DNA of 64,000 nucleotides from Aigarchaeota archaeon. Its GTDB lineage: Archaea > Thermoproteota > Nitrososphaeria_A > Caldarchaeales > Wolframiiraptoraceae. Positions 17,913 to 26,298 of this stretch are shown in pieces. The notes below the pieces were generated by a model. That model was not told where the DNA came from. It made no database searches and was given only the letters and a program-made list of their open reading frames with translations. Both the position numbers and the translations under genes were made by a program. Numbering within the stretch: the first letter of the stretch is position 1; each line of letters opens with the position of its first letter. The stretch lies in contig JANXDS010000001.1 in NCBI GenBank assembly GCA_025059205.1, forward strand, positions 264,014 through 328,013. The letters run 5' to 3'.

Positions 17913-18254
17913 ATGGATACAACATTAGGAGACGAAGAAAAAATTTGGGGTTTTATCGCCTGGCTAATCCCCCTAATCGGAGGCGTGCTAGTTTTGCTAC
18001 TCAAACCGGAGTACAAGTATGCAAAGCACTGGGCTTACCTTTCTATATCTTTCTTCGTAATCGTGGTAATCGCTAGTGTTGTAGCTTCTGTGATATCTAT
18101 CATACCGTTCGTAAACATTCTCGGATTAGTTGTTAGCGCGGTATTTGGGGCCCTCCTCCTGGTGGTTTGGATACTCGGCATACTGAAATCGCTCAACAGA
18201 GTTTACTGGAACCCACCAATAATCTACGATATAGCTAAGCGATTAGGGTTGTAG
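17913..18254 (+). CDS. Small membrane protein resembling DUF4870
   Basis: 113 residues with three to four membrane helices. The order matches the DUF4870-like small membrane proteins: an N-terminal WGFIAWLIPLIGGVLVLL segment, then KYAKHWAYLSI, then two more helices. Start ATG 17913. Divergent from the DMT transporter. Function unknown. Confidence 0.65.
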   Translation: MDTTLGDEEKIWGFIAWLIPLIGGVLVLLLKPEYKYAKHWAYLSISFFVIVVIASVVASVISIIPFVNILGLVVSAVFGALLLVVWILGILKSLNRVYWNPPIIYDIAKRLGL

Positions 18255-18274
18255 GTTACCGCTTTTGTTGAGGT

Positions 18275-18532
18275 TCACATTTCTTTGAGACACTTTACAT
18301 AAAGCTTTACTGACTTCCAGTTAAGAATCAAATGAACTGCTACCACAAGTAATGCTATCATCGAGGAGTATGTATGAAAGTCGGACCAGCCAGTCTTATT
18401 CAATCCCATAATTATCAGCTGACCTGACCTAGGAGCATGAGGCCAGAAATATAGGACCAGACCAGTAAAGAGGCTAACGAGCCCGAGAGCTATCGCGGAG
18501 AAGAATATCGCGATTCTCGCACCACTAATCAC
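18275..18532 (-). CDS. Small two-to-three-helix membrane protein resembling DUF4405
   Basis: 85 residues with membrane helices near residues 7-28 and 57-72. Conserved-looking histidines sit in SDFHTYSSMIALLVVAVHL, which resembles the cytochrome-b-like DUF4405 family, where two His could bind haem. GTG start (18532) after AAGGATC. It has no redox partner next to it, so a haem role is only suggested. Confidence 0.55.
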   Translation of the reverse strand: MISGARIAIFFSAIALGLVSLFTGLVLYFWPHAPRSGQLIIMGLNKTGWSDFHTYSSMIALLVVAVHLILNWKSVKLYVKCLKEM

Positions 18533-18602
18533 GATCCTTCACACTAAAATGAGGTATTGTCTTTAAATATTTAAGCTTGATGACGAAAAGTATAGAACTC
18601 TC

Positions 18603-19067
18603 TCAAGACTCCGCAACGTGAAAGTATGCCCACTTGCCGTCCTTTTCTATCCTCCTAAGGAAGCCCTTCTTCACAAGCCTAGCCAAGTATACCGAGACTT
18701 TCTCCGGAGTATCCGGTACAGCATTCGTTTCAAGAGCTTTAATAACTTCTGCTAAAGTGCGCGGCTGCCTCCCCCAAGGTGTTTGGAATATGTTTACTAT
18801 GTTTTCCGTGGTACTTTTTGATGGCTTTATTATCGGAACGTCGGATGTAGATACTGAGGATAGCTCTTGGGGCGATGGTGGTTTTTCCACTTCGACTTTT
18901 TCGGCCTCAAAGTGCAACTTTTCGTCGAGTAATTCTATGAAATCTGACAAGGCATCGAGCCGTTTAGTTATCGTAGGTATGTCGCCCTGAACCACTACCT
19001 CGAACCCTTTCCTCTTTATCTTAAGCGTGATTGGGATTTGTTCACCCTCATTTTTAGAGGACGTCAA
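18603..19067 (-). CDS. Protein with C-terminal winged-helix-like domain, unknown function
   Basis: 154 residues. The N-terminal part is beta-rich (PITLKIKRKGFEVVVQGD), followed by a helix and a low-complexity Ser/Pro linker. The last 70 residues (TLAEVIKALETN ... VSVYLARLVKKGFLRRIEKDGKWAYFHV) look like a winged helix, with wing residues at the end. It could bind DNA or another protein. TTG start assumed; no good Shine-Dalgarno is seen. Not recognised as a named family. Confidence 0.6.
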   Translation of the reverse strand: MTSSKNEGEQIPITLKIKRKGFEVVVQGDIPTITKRLDALSDFIELLDEKLHFEAEKVEVEKPPSPQELSSVSTSDVPIIKPSKSTTENIVNIFQTPWGRQPRTLAEVIKALETNAVPDTPEKVSVYLARLVKKGFLRRIEKDGKWAYFHVAES

Positions 19068-19189
19068 GATTTGTCAAATAAACTCCGTACAAGTTTTAGA
19101 TAAGAGTTTTCTGAAACACTGGGGAGAGGTATGCGAAAGTGTTGTAAATGATCCTAAATTTTAGAAAAATTTATATCTTCACTATCACG

Positions 19190-19200
19190 TATAAAAATTT
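19190..19200 (+). promoter_or_regulatory. TATA box for a probably leaderless transcript
   Basis: TATAAAAATTT is centred about 26 bp before the ATG at 19221, the standard archaeal TATA-to-start distance. This implies that transcription begins at or next to that ATG. It decides against the GTG twelve bases earlier. Confidence 0.55.
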
Positions 19201-19220
19201 AAGGTTTCGTGAATACTCGA

Positions 19221-19574
19221 ATGACGTCAAAGAATATTAACTATAATGTGGGCGCGCTTATAACGATTCTCATCTCCGTTGGTGTTGCGGCGATAATCTA
19301 CGGTGCTGGGTTCCTAGTTTTTGACCCCCTGTTGAGTTTAGCGACATGGATCCTCGTTCCTCTTGGTGCCTATACGATTGTTTATGCCCTCGTGAGACGT
19401 AAGGACGCCTTTTATTATACGTCATGGGGGCTGATTATGCTTGCCGTCGGTCTGGCACTAGCCTCCTACAATATAACGAATCCGCTCATCATGTTTGGTG
19501 CATTACTAATAGGTCTCGCGATTATGGGCCTGATCGCATATTGGAGGAGAGGAAAAGTTGGAGAAAGTTCGTAG
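19221..19574 (+). CDS. Four-helix membrane protein, unknown function
   Basis: 117 residues with four predicted membrane helices (VGALITILISVGVAAIIYG; LSLATWILVPLGAYTIVYA; YTSWGLIMLAVGLALASY; IMFGALLIGLAIMGLIAYW) and a short basic tail. Start ATG chosen from the TATA spacing. It overlaps the next gene by 17 bp if that gene begins at its TTG, so it heads a three-gene operon with the coiled-coil and SPFH proteins. No family recognised. Confidence 0.65.
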   Translation: MTSKNINYNVGALITILISVGVAAIIYGAGFLVFDPLLSLATWILVPLGAYTIVYALVRRKDAFYYTSWGLIMLAVGLALASYNITNPLIMFGALLIGLAIMGLIAYWRRGKVGESS

Positions 19575-20076
19575 AGAAATGGGTTTGTTTGAGAAAATAT
19601 TGAGTTATGTTCCAGGATATCGCGGGTATAAGGAGAAAGAATTACGAAGGGAAAGCGATAGACTCATCAGGATGGAGATTGTCAATAAGCTCAAGATGGC
19701 AAAAGATATCGTGAGGAAGAGCCTGACAAATCCTATCGCAGCGCAGAAAATTTCTAGCGAGGATGCTTGGAGATTTGATGCGTTAATCTCGAATCTTGAT
19801 AGGGTAATACAACGTATAGATAGAGCCGTCGCTGGGTATGCGGGAATATTCGACGCAGTTAAAGTTAAGGAAGATAAGCTTGACGCGGTCATCCAACACG
19901 ATTTAAGCCTGATAGAGAAAGCAGAGGCATTAAGGACAAATGCAGAGTCCATGGCCAGAATGGAGCCCGGAAAAGAAGAGTGGAGAAGGCTTGTAGAAGA
20001 CCTGCTATCAAAGGTTGGGGAGTTGGATATGCTGGTTGATAAGAGAGTTGAGATTCTCAGGGGGCTGGTGGACTAA
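19558..20076 (+). CDS. Helical coiled-coil protein, operon partner of the SPFH protein
   Basis: 172 residues, nearly all helix, with the N-terminal motif MGLFEKILSYVPGYRGYKEKELRRE and long charged helices after it. TTG 19558 has GGAGGAGAGG upstream; the ATG at 19579 is the alternative start. The stop is followed directly by the ATG of the SPFH gene (TAAATG). The arrangement recalls bacterial envelope-stress operons pairing a PspA-like helical protein with an SPFH protein. That parallel is inference; sequence identity to PspA is not evident by eye. Confidence 0.6.
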   Translation: MEKVRREMGLFEKILSYVPGYRGYKEKELRRESDRLIRMEIVNKLKMAKDIVRKSLTNPIAAQKISSEDAWRFDALISNLDRVIQRIDRAVAGYAGIFDAVKVKEDKLDAVIQHDLSLIEKAEALRTNAESMARMEPGKEEWRRLVEDLLSKVGELDMLVDKRVEILRGLVD

Positions 20077-21108
20077 ATGCCGAAAGTCATAGAATGGGTT
20101 GGTGCAAAGGAGGGCGATATGGTCTGGAGATATCCCAATGAAGAGATTGCGTGGGGAGACGTTCTTGTAGTTCATGAGTATGAAGCGGCCGTTTTCTTCA
20201 GAGATGGTAAGGCATACGACGTATTTAGGGCTGGGCGGCACGTCCTAACAACGGCAAATCTACCTTTACTCACAAAGGTGCTGTCCATTATATCGGGCTT
20301 TGACAAAGTTCCATTCAGAGCGACGATAGTATTTGTCTCGCTTAAACAGTTTCAAGGAAGGTTTGGCGCTCAAGGTCAAACAAAAGAGTTGGCCCCGCTA
20401 AAGTTTTATGGCAGCTTTTGGTTCAGAGTCGAGGATTCAAACCTGTTCGTAAACGAGGTTGTTGGCGGCCAGGGAGTCTATACGACCGAGCGGCTGCAAG
20501 AATTTCTGAGAGGGTACTTCAACGAGAGACTAATCGATACCTTGAGCCAATATTCGCTTATTGAGGTATATGGTAAGCTTGATGAAACAAGCTTCTTAGC
20601 CAAGAACGTCCTTTATGATGCGTTCAAGAGGATAGGGCTTGAACTCATCGATGTAAAATTTGAGGGAATAGATACAACGCCAGAGTGGAGGGATAGGCTC
20701 TTTTACCTGAGAACCGGCGTCCTAGCACCTGAAGTCCTGAGAATGGAAACTGTCCAAAAGACTGCCGAGAGTTTATCAAAAAGTCCAGGGGCTGCTGTTG
20801 GAGCTGGTATAGCCATAATCCCGCCATTATTCCAACAGCCGACTACCCAGACCCAACCCATGGTGCTCTGTCCCAAATGCGGCTTCCAGAACCCACAGAC
20901 AGCAAAATTCTGTGGTAATTGTGGAGTGCCGCTACAGGTTGCCGGGCCATCCTGCCCGAAGTGCGGTACGGCAAATCCTACAGGAGCAAAGTTCTGCATG
21001 AACTGCGGAAGTCCGCTTCAAACCTCCAACAAATGCAATAGGTGCGGAAGCGAAGTTCAACCTGGGATGAAGTTTTGCCCAAACTGTGGAGAAAAGTTGG
21101 TTCAATGA
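20077..21108 (+). CDS. SPFH-domain protein with three C-terminal zinc ribbons
   Basis: 343 residues. Residues about 1-215 are an SPFH (stomatin/prohibitin-like) domain of the YdjI or virion-core type, without a membrane helix (YPNEEIAWGDVLVVHEYEAAVFF, FKRIGLELIDVKFEGID). After a hydrophobic Ala/Gly linker come three zinc ribbons: CPKCGFQNPQTAKFCGNCG, CPKCGTANPTGAKFCMNCG and CNRCGSEVQPGMKFCPNCG. It probably forms membrane-associated oligomers whose ribbons recruit partners. It is the last gene of the three-gene operon. Confidence 0.85.
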   Translation: MPKVIEWVGAKEGDMVWRYPNEEIAWGDVLVVHEYEAAVFFRDGKAYDVFRAGRHVLTTANLPLLTKVLSIISGFDKVPFRATIVFVSLKQFQGRFGAQGQTKELAPLKFYGSFWFRVEDSNLFVNEVVGGQGVYTTERLQEFLRGYFNERLIDTLSQYSLIEVYGKLDETSFLAKNVLYDAFKRIGLELIDVKFEGIDTTPEWRDRLFYLRTGVLAPEVLRMETVQKTAESLSKSPGAAVGAGIAIIPPLFQQPTTQTQPMVLCPKCGFQNPQTAKFCGNCGVPLQVAGPSCPKCGTANPTGAKFCMNCGSPLQTSNKCNRCGSEVQPGMKFCPNCGEKLVQ

Positions 21109-21112
21109 ATCT

Positions 21113-21703
21113 TTACACTGTTCTCTTGGCACCGCAATTGGGACACACTGTCTCTGTCTGCGGGAAGAGTGTTCCGCAATATTTACATGGGACCATTACT
21201 ACTTCACGGATTACCTCTTTTATGACTGGTGTAGCTGGTGGTTGAGCAACTTGGATCTCCATTGTGGGACTAACAGCGTCCGGCCTACCCTTAACTGCCA
21301 CTACACCTTTAATCGTCCAAGTAACCCTTCTGTCCACACCTTTTGTGGTCGGCTTCATGGTTATTGGTATCGGAATGCTAAAGGGAAACTTGCCCGAAAA
21401 ACCTTTTGAAATATGTATGGGGCCGCTGAGGCTTGGTTTGGTAGAATAGAGTGTTGCGGATTCCCAAACTTCCGTGGTAACTTCCATCTTCATAGATGGA
21501 TTATAAACCCGTTTCGGAACTTTGGCAGATTCAACACACTGCACTTCGCATCTAACTTCTTCGGAGTCGAAGTCTTCATCAGAAGACACAAGCAACTCTC
21601 CCTTAATATCCCCGCCAAGAAAAAAGACAGAATCATTAAGATTCAGTTTCAAGTTAACTTTAGGCGGTGTAACCTTTTCAGCTAACTTCCTTAAAAATGA
21701 CAT
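21113..21703 (-). CDS. Arrestin-like (Spo0M-type) protein with C-terminal zinc ribbon
   Basis: 196 residues from the ATG at 21703. A beta-sandwich pattern (VNLKLNLNDSVFFLGGDIKGELLV, KGFSGKFPFSIPIP) resembles the N-terminal fold of arrestins and Spo0M. The C-terminus is one zinc ribbon, CKYCGTLFPQTETVCPNCG, of the same style as those of the SPFH protein. The two genes converge with stops only 4 bp apart. The shared ribbon type suggests that they work in the same membrane-related process, though this is inferred from context. Confidence 0.65.
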   Translation of the reverse strand: MSFLRKLAEKVTPPKVNLKLNLNDSVFFLGGDIKGELLVSSDEDFDSEEVRCEVQCVESAKVPKRVYNPSMKMEVTTEVWESATLYSTKPSLSGPIHISKGFSGKFPFSIPIPITMKPTTKGVDRRVTWTIKGVVAVKGRPDAVSPTMEIQVAQPPATPVIKEVIREVVMVPCKYCGTLFPQTETVCPNCGAKRTV

Positions 21704-21785
21704 GGCGTTCTTCGGAAGAAACATAAAAGTATAAAAGTCTATTAAATATTTCGTGATTCGCGAACTCTCTTAAGAACTTTAAAAA

Positions 21786-22655
21786 CTATTTGACTGTAAG
21801 GTCTACTGAGAGTTTAACAGGTTGGAGGACGCTGAGCCGATATTTCCCTGGGGTTGCTTTAATTAACAACATTGACGAGTACGTGGAGTTTTTCTTTTCT
21901 ACAGGTATCTCCAGGTGGTGCTCTACCTTTCCAGTTTCAAGGGATATTATATTGAATTTAAAGATTTTATTTTCTTCTTGAAGTGGCGCGAAGACCCATA
22001 TATATGTCGTGAATTCTCCGTAGCCCGAATCCCCGGCCGAAGTTTCTACCTTATCGACTAGCATAGCGTAAGACCTTGTAGACCCCTCCGCCGTAATCCA
22101 ATAACTCGTATCTTGAGGGCTTTCATATCCAAGGTGTATAATGGCTGCATTGTACGCTTTTGTAGAGATAGATAATCTTACCCTCCCTGAATCTTTAGCT
22201 TCAGTCCAGTAAGCTTCGAGTCTCAGAGAATATCTCCCAGGCTCTATCCTTAACAGTACGTCGTACCCAGGTATGATGACCGTGACTCTAGCACAAGAAG
22301 TATTAAAGTAAAGAACGCAGGGCATATAGATGCTGTAATTTGCATTCTTTGACACCAAGTCTCCCCTAATACTCAACGAGAGCGATTGCAAGCCTTCTAC
22401 GCTCCAGTCAACCAGTTTAAACTTTAACATATCCGGTTTCCCTACATCTATTATAGCAATCTCGCCAAAATCTTTCGTCCCTTTACCCTCATGTATGTTA
22501 AATTCAAAATTTAGCTTTGATGGGTTTATTGGTAGTGTGGTAGTTGTTGGAGGAAAAACTTTTCCAACATAAAGTAGCGTTAAAGAGAGTGAGATAATTA
22601 TTCCTACAATGAGGATTGCTGTCAAAACAAATTTAGATTTCGTGCGGGAAACCAA
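21786..22655 (-). CDS. Membrane-anchored extracellular beta-rich protein, unknown function
   Basis: 289 residues: basic N-terminus, one membrane helix (about residues 9-30), a Thr/Pro linker (PPTTTTLP), then about 240 residues of beta-type sequence with N-glycosylation-like Asn-x-Ser/Thr sites (NYS, NTS, NST). The TTG start has GGGTGA upstream. It may be co-transcribed with the arrestin-like gene (83 bp gap). No family recognised; an S-layer-associated or surface role is possible. Confidence 0.6.
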   Translation of the reverse strand: MVSRTKSKFVLTAILIVGIIISLSLTLLYVGKVFPPTTTTLPINPSKLNFEFNIHEGKGTKDFGEIAIIDVGKPDMLKFKLVDWSVEGLQSLSLSIRGDLVSKNANYSIYMPCVLYFNTSCARVTVIIPGYDVLLRIEPGRYSLRLEAYWTEAKDSGRVRLSISTKAYNAAIIHLGYESPQDTSYWITAEGSTRSYAMLVDKVETSAGDSGYGEFTTYIWVFAPLQEENKIFKFNIISLETGKVEHHLEIPVEKKNSTYSSMLLIKATPGKYRLSVLQPVKLSVDLTVK

Positions 22656-22736
22656 ACGTACAATTCACCCAACTTAACGTCTTCTTCTAGACCATATAAA
22701 TTAAGGTCCTTAAAATACTTCTTGATGATTGTTTTA

Positions 22737-22833
22737 CGGGCCCGGCGGGATTCGGACCCGCGACCCCCGGGTTAAAAGCCTCACCGAGACTTTCATCTCA
22801 CCGGTGCTCTGCTCCTGGCTGAGCTACGGGCCC
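22737..22833 (-). tRNA. tRNA-Lys (TTT) with a 21-nt intron in the anticodon stem
   Basis: 97 nt including the intron at 22780-22800; 76 nt when spliced. Acceptor GGGCCCG/CGGGCCC, D stem GCTC/GAGC, spliced anticodon stem CCGGG/CCCGG with loop CTTTTAA, T arm GCGGG TCCGAAT CCCGC, discriminator G. The splice sites form a perfect bulge-helix-bulge: bulge GGT, helix CACC:GGTG, bulge AGG, intron stem GAGA/TCTC. The intron sits between positions 30 and 31 instead of the usual 37/38. The 5' 22 bp, plus the preceding base, are the integration target of the element to the right. Confidence 0.96.
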
Positions 22834-22834
22834 A
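22812..22834. repeat. Left attachment site (attL), within the 5' part of tRNA-Lys
   Basis: Identical over 23 bases to 28502-28524; the flanking bases differ on both sides. It covers the acceptor 5' strand and most of the D arm of tRNA-Lys (minus strand), plus one upstream base. Confidence 0.9.
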
Positions 22835-22853
22835 ACTTCGGAGCTAAACCTAA

Positions 22854-22863
22854 TATTTAAATA
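22854..22863 (-). promoter_or_regulatory. TATA box for tRNA-Lys, supplied by the integrated element
   Basis: TATTTAAATA is centred about 25 bp upstream of the tRNA-Lys 5' end. It lies inside the element, between attL and the integrase gene, so the tRNA is now transcribed from element DNA. Confidence 0.55.
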
Positions 22864-22886
22864 CTTCTCTGCCCATATTTTACCCG

Positions 22887-23951
22887 ATGATCCCAAGGCG
22901 GAAGGGACTCGACCTCTCACAGCTCGAAGATTGTATCAGGGGATATTTAGATTTTAATCCCCGAATATTGGAGAAGAGGCAGCATTACAATCTGATCAAG
23001 GCTCTCGACTTCTTGAAGAATGAGCTGGGCGTTTCGACTATATCTGACCTCTTAAAGATGGATGTCAAGAACTTAACTCTGGCTTTGCAGAAATATGCGA
23101 ACTATTTAGTTAAAGAAGGTAAGGCCAGTAAATCGATACGCTTCGACCTATATCTGGTTAGAAGCTTTTTTTCTTTCCACGATCTGGAGATCAATCCAAA
23201 GAAGATTAAAATCCCGCGTAAATCTGGAAAGAGTAGACTCGATAGGATCCCATCCATGGCGGAGTTGCAGAAGTTAATTATGGGGTCGAGGTCGCCTAGG
23301 ATGCGGCTGGCAATCATGGCCATGGCCCTATGCGGCCTAAGGTTGAATGAATGCCTCGGCCTGAGGAGAGAGTGGATAGACCTCGAAAGGGGATTCATAA
23401 CCCTTCCACCGGAGGCCACGAAGACGGGTAAGGGCCGCGAGATACCGATACCATCGGAGCTTAAGCTCGAGCTCAAGAGATACCTGGAGAGTTATTCGTA
23501 TGGGCGTGGTTATCTGTTCTGCGTCAAGGAAAACCCCGAGAAACGTATTCCAACAAATCGGTTTTATGAAAGCTATATCGCGTTATTGAGGCGTCTCGGC
23601 CTCGATCAAAGGACACCCGATGGATCGGCCTATGCGTTGCACCCGCATGTTTTCAGGAAATGGTATCGGACACAACTCGAGGCCGCCGGAGTGAATAAGA
23701 GCCTGATCGACCTCTGGATCGGACACAACTCGGGAATAGATAAGACCTACTATCTCCCAACGCCCGAGATCATAAAACAGGAATTCGAGAAGGCCGATAA
23801 AGCCCTTAGGATCTTTGGAGGGGCGATTCCGATGAGCATGACGACGGAGAAGCTCGAGGCAATGGAAGAAGCCATAAAATTCTACGAAGCATTGATGGGC
23901 CACATATCGAAGACTAATCCGAGGTTGCTGAAGATCTTGGGTCTAGAATAA
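22887..23951 (+). CDS. Tyrosine recombinase / integrase
   Basis: 354 residues. An N-terminal helical core-binding region (about 1-115) is followed by the catalytic domain with R152 (CGLRLNECLGLR), a Lys at 179 or 182 (TKTGKGREIPIP), H254-x-x-R257 (HPHVFRKWYR), H280 (WIGHNSG) and the nucleophile, probably Y289 (KTYYLP). All catalytic residues are present. The ATG is 53 bp from attL and transcription runs into the element. It most likely catalyses integration and excision at tRNA-Lys. Confidence 0.93.
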   Translation: MIPRRKGLDLSQLEDCIRGYLDFNPRILEKRQHYNLIKALDFLKNELGVSTISDLLKMDVKNLTLALQKYANYLVKEGKASKSIRFDLYLVRSFFSFHDLEINPKKIKIPRKSGKSRLDRIPSMAELQKLIMGSRSPRMRLAIMAMALCGLRLNECLGLRREWIDLERGFITLPPEATKTGKGREIPIPSELKLELKRYLESYSYGRGYLFCVKENPEKRIPTNRFYESYIALLRRLGLDQRTPDGSAYALHPHVFRKWYRTQLEAAGVNKSLIDLWIGHNSGIDKTYYLPTPEIIKQEFEKADKALRIFGGAIPMSMTTEKLEAMEEAIKFYEALMGHISKTNPRLLKILGLE

Positions 23952-24111
23952 AAGTGAAAAATGCGAAATTTTACCCAAAACTCTCATCCTGACATCTTCG
24001 GGCAAGCCGTTCGAGTAAGCTCATGTCTAGCTTATAGACAGCCTGTAATACCCTCCATTTTGGCCTTTCGAGGGGCGATTTTGGTGAAGGGTATACGCTT
24101 TCTGGGGAGAG

Positions 24112-24244
24112 TACGGCAGTAGGAGGGCAGTATGGTAATACCAACTGCCGTAAAAAACATGCCTTATTTTGGCTTTCTAGGGCTTAGAAAGGCGCTTCGG
24201 CAGTACGGCAGTTCCGGCAGTAAGTAGCGAGAGGCTACTGCCGG
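24112..24244. repeat. Iteron-like GGCAGT cluster, candidate replication origin
   Basis: Five direct GGCAGT copies (24115, 24126, 24199, 24207, 24216) and two inverted ACTGCC copies (24144, 24237) occur in 133 bp. Three of the direct copies are spaced 8-9 bp apart. Two 9-bp perfect inverted repeats are built from the same motif: TACGGCAGT/ACTGCCGTA (24112-24120 and 24144-24152) and CCGGCAGTA/TACTGCCGG (24214-24222 and 24236-24244). The region is otherwise non-coding and abuts the 3' end of the replication gene. Direct plus inverted short repeats next to a replication gene are typical of plasmid origins. Confidence 0.6.
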
Positions 24245-26298
24245 TAGGTTGTTAGGGGTATTGCGACTTTATACCTTCGGGCAAGCCTCTCTATGAGGGC
24301 TAAGTCGATTTTATAGCCGCGGCGGCCATTAGGTAGCTTTATCCTTTTGAACCCGAGGGCTGACATATATCTTCCAACCTTTTCAGAAGCCCAAAGGGGC
24401 TTTGATGAGTTTCCATTCAAACGTTCCAATAGCTGCTGAACCGTAACGACCTCTGGAGCGTCCTGCTCGCTCTCACCGATAATAGTCATCAGGCATTCGA
24501 CGAGTTCTGCTTCCTCCACGCATCCCTCGAGACCTGCAATCTCCTCCTCTACCTTTCGCCCATACCGCTCGATGGCTTCCTTTGCCTTTGGTCCTCCGAA
24601 TGTTTCGGCCATGACAAGCAGAGGGCTGATGAGTTCCTGAACACGCCCATCGTCGCTTTGAAATTCCTCGAAAGAAACTTGAATTTTGCTCCACACACGT
24701 AATTTTTGAGCAAGCCATCGAGTCCTAAGTTCCTCGGCCTTTTGTTCATTGATTTTTTTCACCGTAGGTCTGAGTTGCTTCTCGCAATGGATGACGATTG
24801 AGCGGCTGAGCGTGTCAGCGGGCGGCTCCTCTCGCGACGCATATATGATAAATGAAAAAACGTCAAACCACTTTACACCCTCGAGCCCGTCTGCTTCTGG
24901 ATCAATCACCCTCGGCACCTTTTGCCCGCGACGATACGCGGCCGCGAAGATAGCGCGAACATTTTGGTCGATAACATGCGCTTCGTCAACGAGTAATGTC
25001 GGTTTCAAGGATTCGATCAGTCTAAAAAATGAAGCTTCGGAGGGGTCAACCAGCAGCATGGCCCTGTCGCAAATTGCGGCCATTACCTCAAGCGCACGAG
25101 TTTTTCCGCTCCGCCAAGGGCCTAGGAAGAGGATGAACGGCGTCGATACATTGATAGATCGATAGAGGTACGACCATGCGACCGCTGCCGTCAGGACATC
25201 GTAAACATCCTCATCACGAGGGTTGTCGTAGTGTTTTTGTATGAAAACTTTTGTATCTTCCCAAAGAGTCGGGTCCTCAGCAATCCGTTCGGGTATACGA
25301 GGTAATGTAAAAGGAATGTTTGGATAGGGTTCAACTATATGACCGTCGACTTCCATCCTCGCATAAACCGAGAAAGTTTGACCATCCCACACTAACAAAC
25401 TCGGCATTCCGTTTTCATCCTTCACAACTTCAATAAGTTTTCCATCGATTACCTCATTGCCGACCGTGTAGCGTTTAATCTTCTTTTCGCCCTCTTCCTG
25501 CGTTTTTTCTCTTTGTGGTAAGAGGGCGAGAATTTCATCCACCCTGTCGCGGCCCACGATGGCCTGTAATTCTTCAACCAGACCAGTAAAACCTTTTATC
25601 CCATCCAACGGTTTTCTATATGTATCCTCTAACGCTCGTAAACGATCTTTCAGTTCTGGATCCTCTGCGAGAAGAGATATTGCTTTAATGATTACTATAG
25701 CCTCGTTTAATGGTATCCCAGTTTTTCGGAGATAGCCGTTAAGCCATAGCGAAAGGTTATGCCGATGGCCCTCCGTCCAAACCTCGGAGATTTTCTTGAT
25801 AAGCTGTTCATACTTTGCGATAGTGTTGACTATCGCCTCTATCTTCCTCATCTTCTCATCGTCAACTTCTGCTATCGGGTTCTTCTCGGGATCGCATTGA
25901 AAAACGTATTCGTGGCCCTCGACGATTGAAGGCGGCGCGACCACTTGGCATCCTTTCCCTAAAATTTGTACAAATTTAGACTTTTTATTAGTTTCAGGAT
26001 AACGCCTCTCGGCCTTAAGGTAAACATGTAAACCTCGGCGAGTCCTGACGACCCATGTCAAGGGAATTTCATCCAATATCAATGGCCCGAGCCTGTGGTC
26101 ATCGATGTCTATTACAAAAATTGGCGCCTCGAGCCTAAGGCCAACATTATCCCCTGATTCAAAAAACTCTAACAGCCTCTCGATTGGTAAAGAGGGCCAA
26201 TCTTCTACCTTCGGTATTTTAGTGTTGGGTCGTAATGGAATCGGTACAAGACCAACCCCTCGATATTCTTTTAGAACGTCGGCCACACTTACGGCCAT
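24235..26298 (-). CDS. Replication protein: PrimPol domain plus superfamily 3-like helicase/ATPase
   Basis: 687 residues. The N-terminal bifunctional primase-polymerase domain has the metal-binding D64-x-D66 (FVIDIDDHRLG) and H91 (RRGLHVYLK). After a linker domain, an ATPase region has Walker A GPWRSGKT (393-400) and Walker B LLVDEAH (about 435-441). The C-terminus looks like a winged helix (KPLWASEKVGRYMSALGFKRIK). Such PrimPol-helicase fusions start replication of many archaeal plasmids, where one protein both primes and unwinds. It is the last gene of a minus-strand operon, and the candidate origin lies just past its stop. Confidence 0.9.
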   Translation of the reverse strand: MAVSVADVLKEYRGVGLVPIPLRPNTKIPKVEDWPSLPIERLLEFFESGDNVGLRLEAPIFVIDIDDHRLGPLILDEIPLTWVVRTRRGLHVYLKAERRYPETNKKSKFVQILGKGCQVVAPPSIVEGHEYVFQCDPEKNPIAEVDDEKMRKIEAIVNTIAKYEQLIKKISEVWTEGHRHNLSLWLNGYLRKTGIPLNEAIVIIKAISLLAEDPELKDRLRALEDTYRKPLDGIKGFTGLVEELQAIVGRDRVDEILALLPQREKTQEEGEKKIKRYTVGNEVIDGKLIEVVKDENGMPSLLVWDGQTFSVYARMEVDGHIVEPYPNIPFTLPRIPERIAEDPTLWEDTKVFIQKHYDNPRDEDVYDVLTAAVAWSYLYRSINVSTPFILFLGPWRSGKTRALEVMAAICDRAMLLVDPSEASFFRLIESLKPTLLVDEAHVIDQNVRAIFAAAYRRGQKVPRVIDPEADGLEGVKWFDVFSFIIYASREEPPADTLSRSIVIHCEKQLRPTVKKINEQKAEELRTRWLAQKLRVWSKIQVSFEEFQSDDGRVQELISPLLVMAETFGGPKAKEAIERYGRKVEEEIAGLEGCVEEAELVECLMTIIGESEQDAPEVVTVQQLLERLNGNSSKPLWASEKVGRYMSALGFKRIKLPNGRRGYKIDLALIERLARRYKVAIPLTTYRQ

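Noticed and set aside
16949-18016. Long form of the DMT transporter
   Set aside because: The extra N-terminus overlaps the divergent DUF4870-like gene and is not membrane-like; the 17830 start gives the normal family length.
20645-20999. Minus-strand frames opposite the SPFH zinc ribbons
   Set aside because: They are mirror readings of repeated Cys codons; no start signals and no family resemblance.
22812-22834. SSV-type integration that splits the integrase gene
   Set aside because: The integrase has all catalytic residues and the attachment core lies outside the gene.
24112-24244. CRISPR array at the GGCAGT repeats
   Set aside because: The repeats are 6-9 bp with no regular spacers and no cas genes; they fit iterons better.
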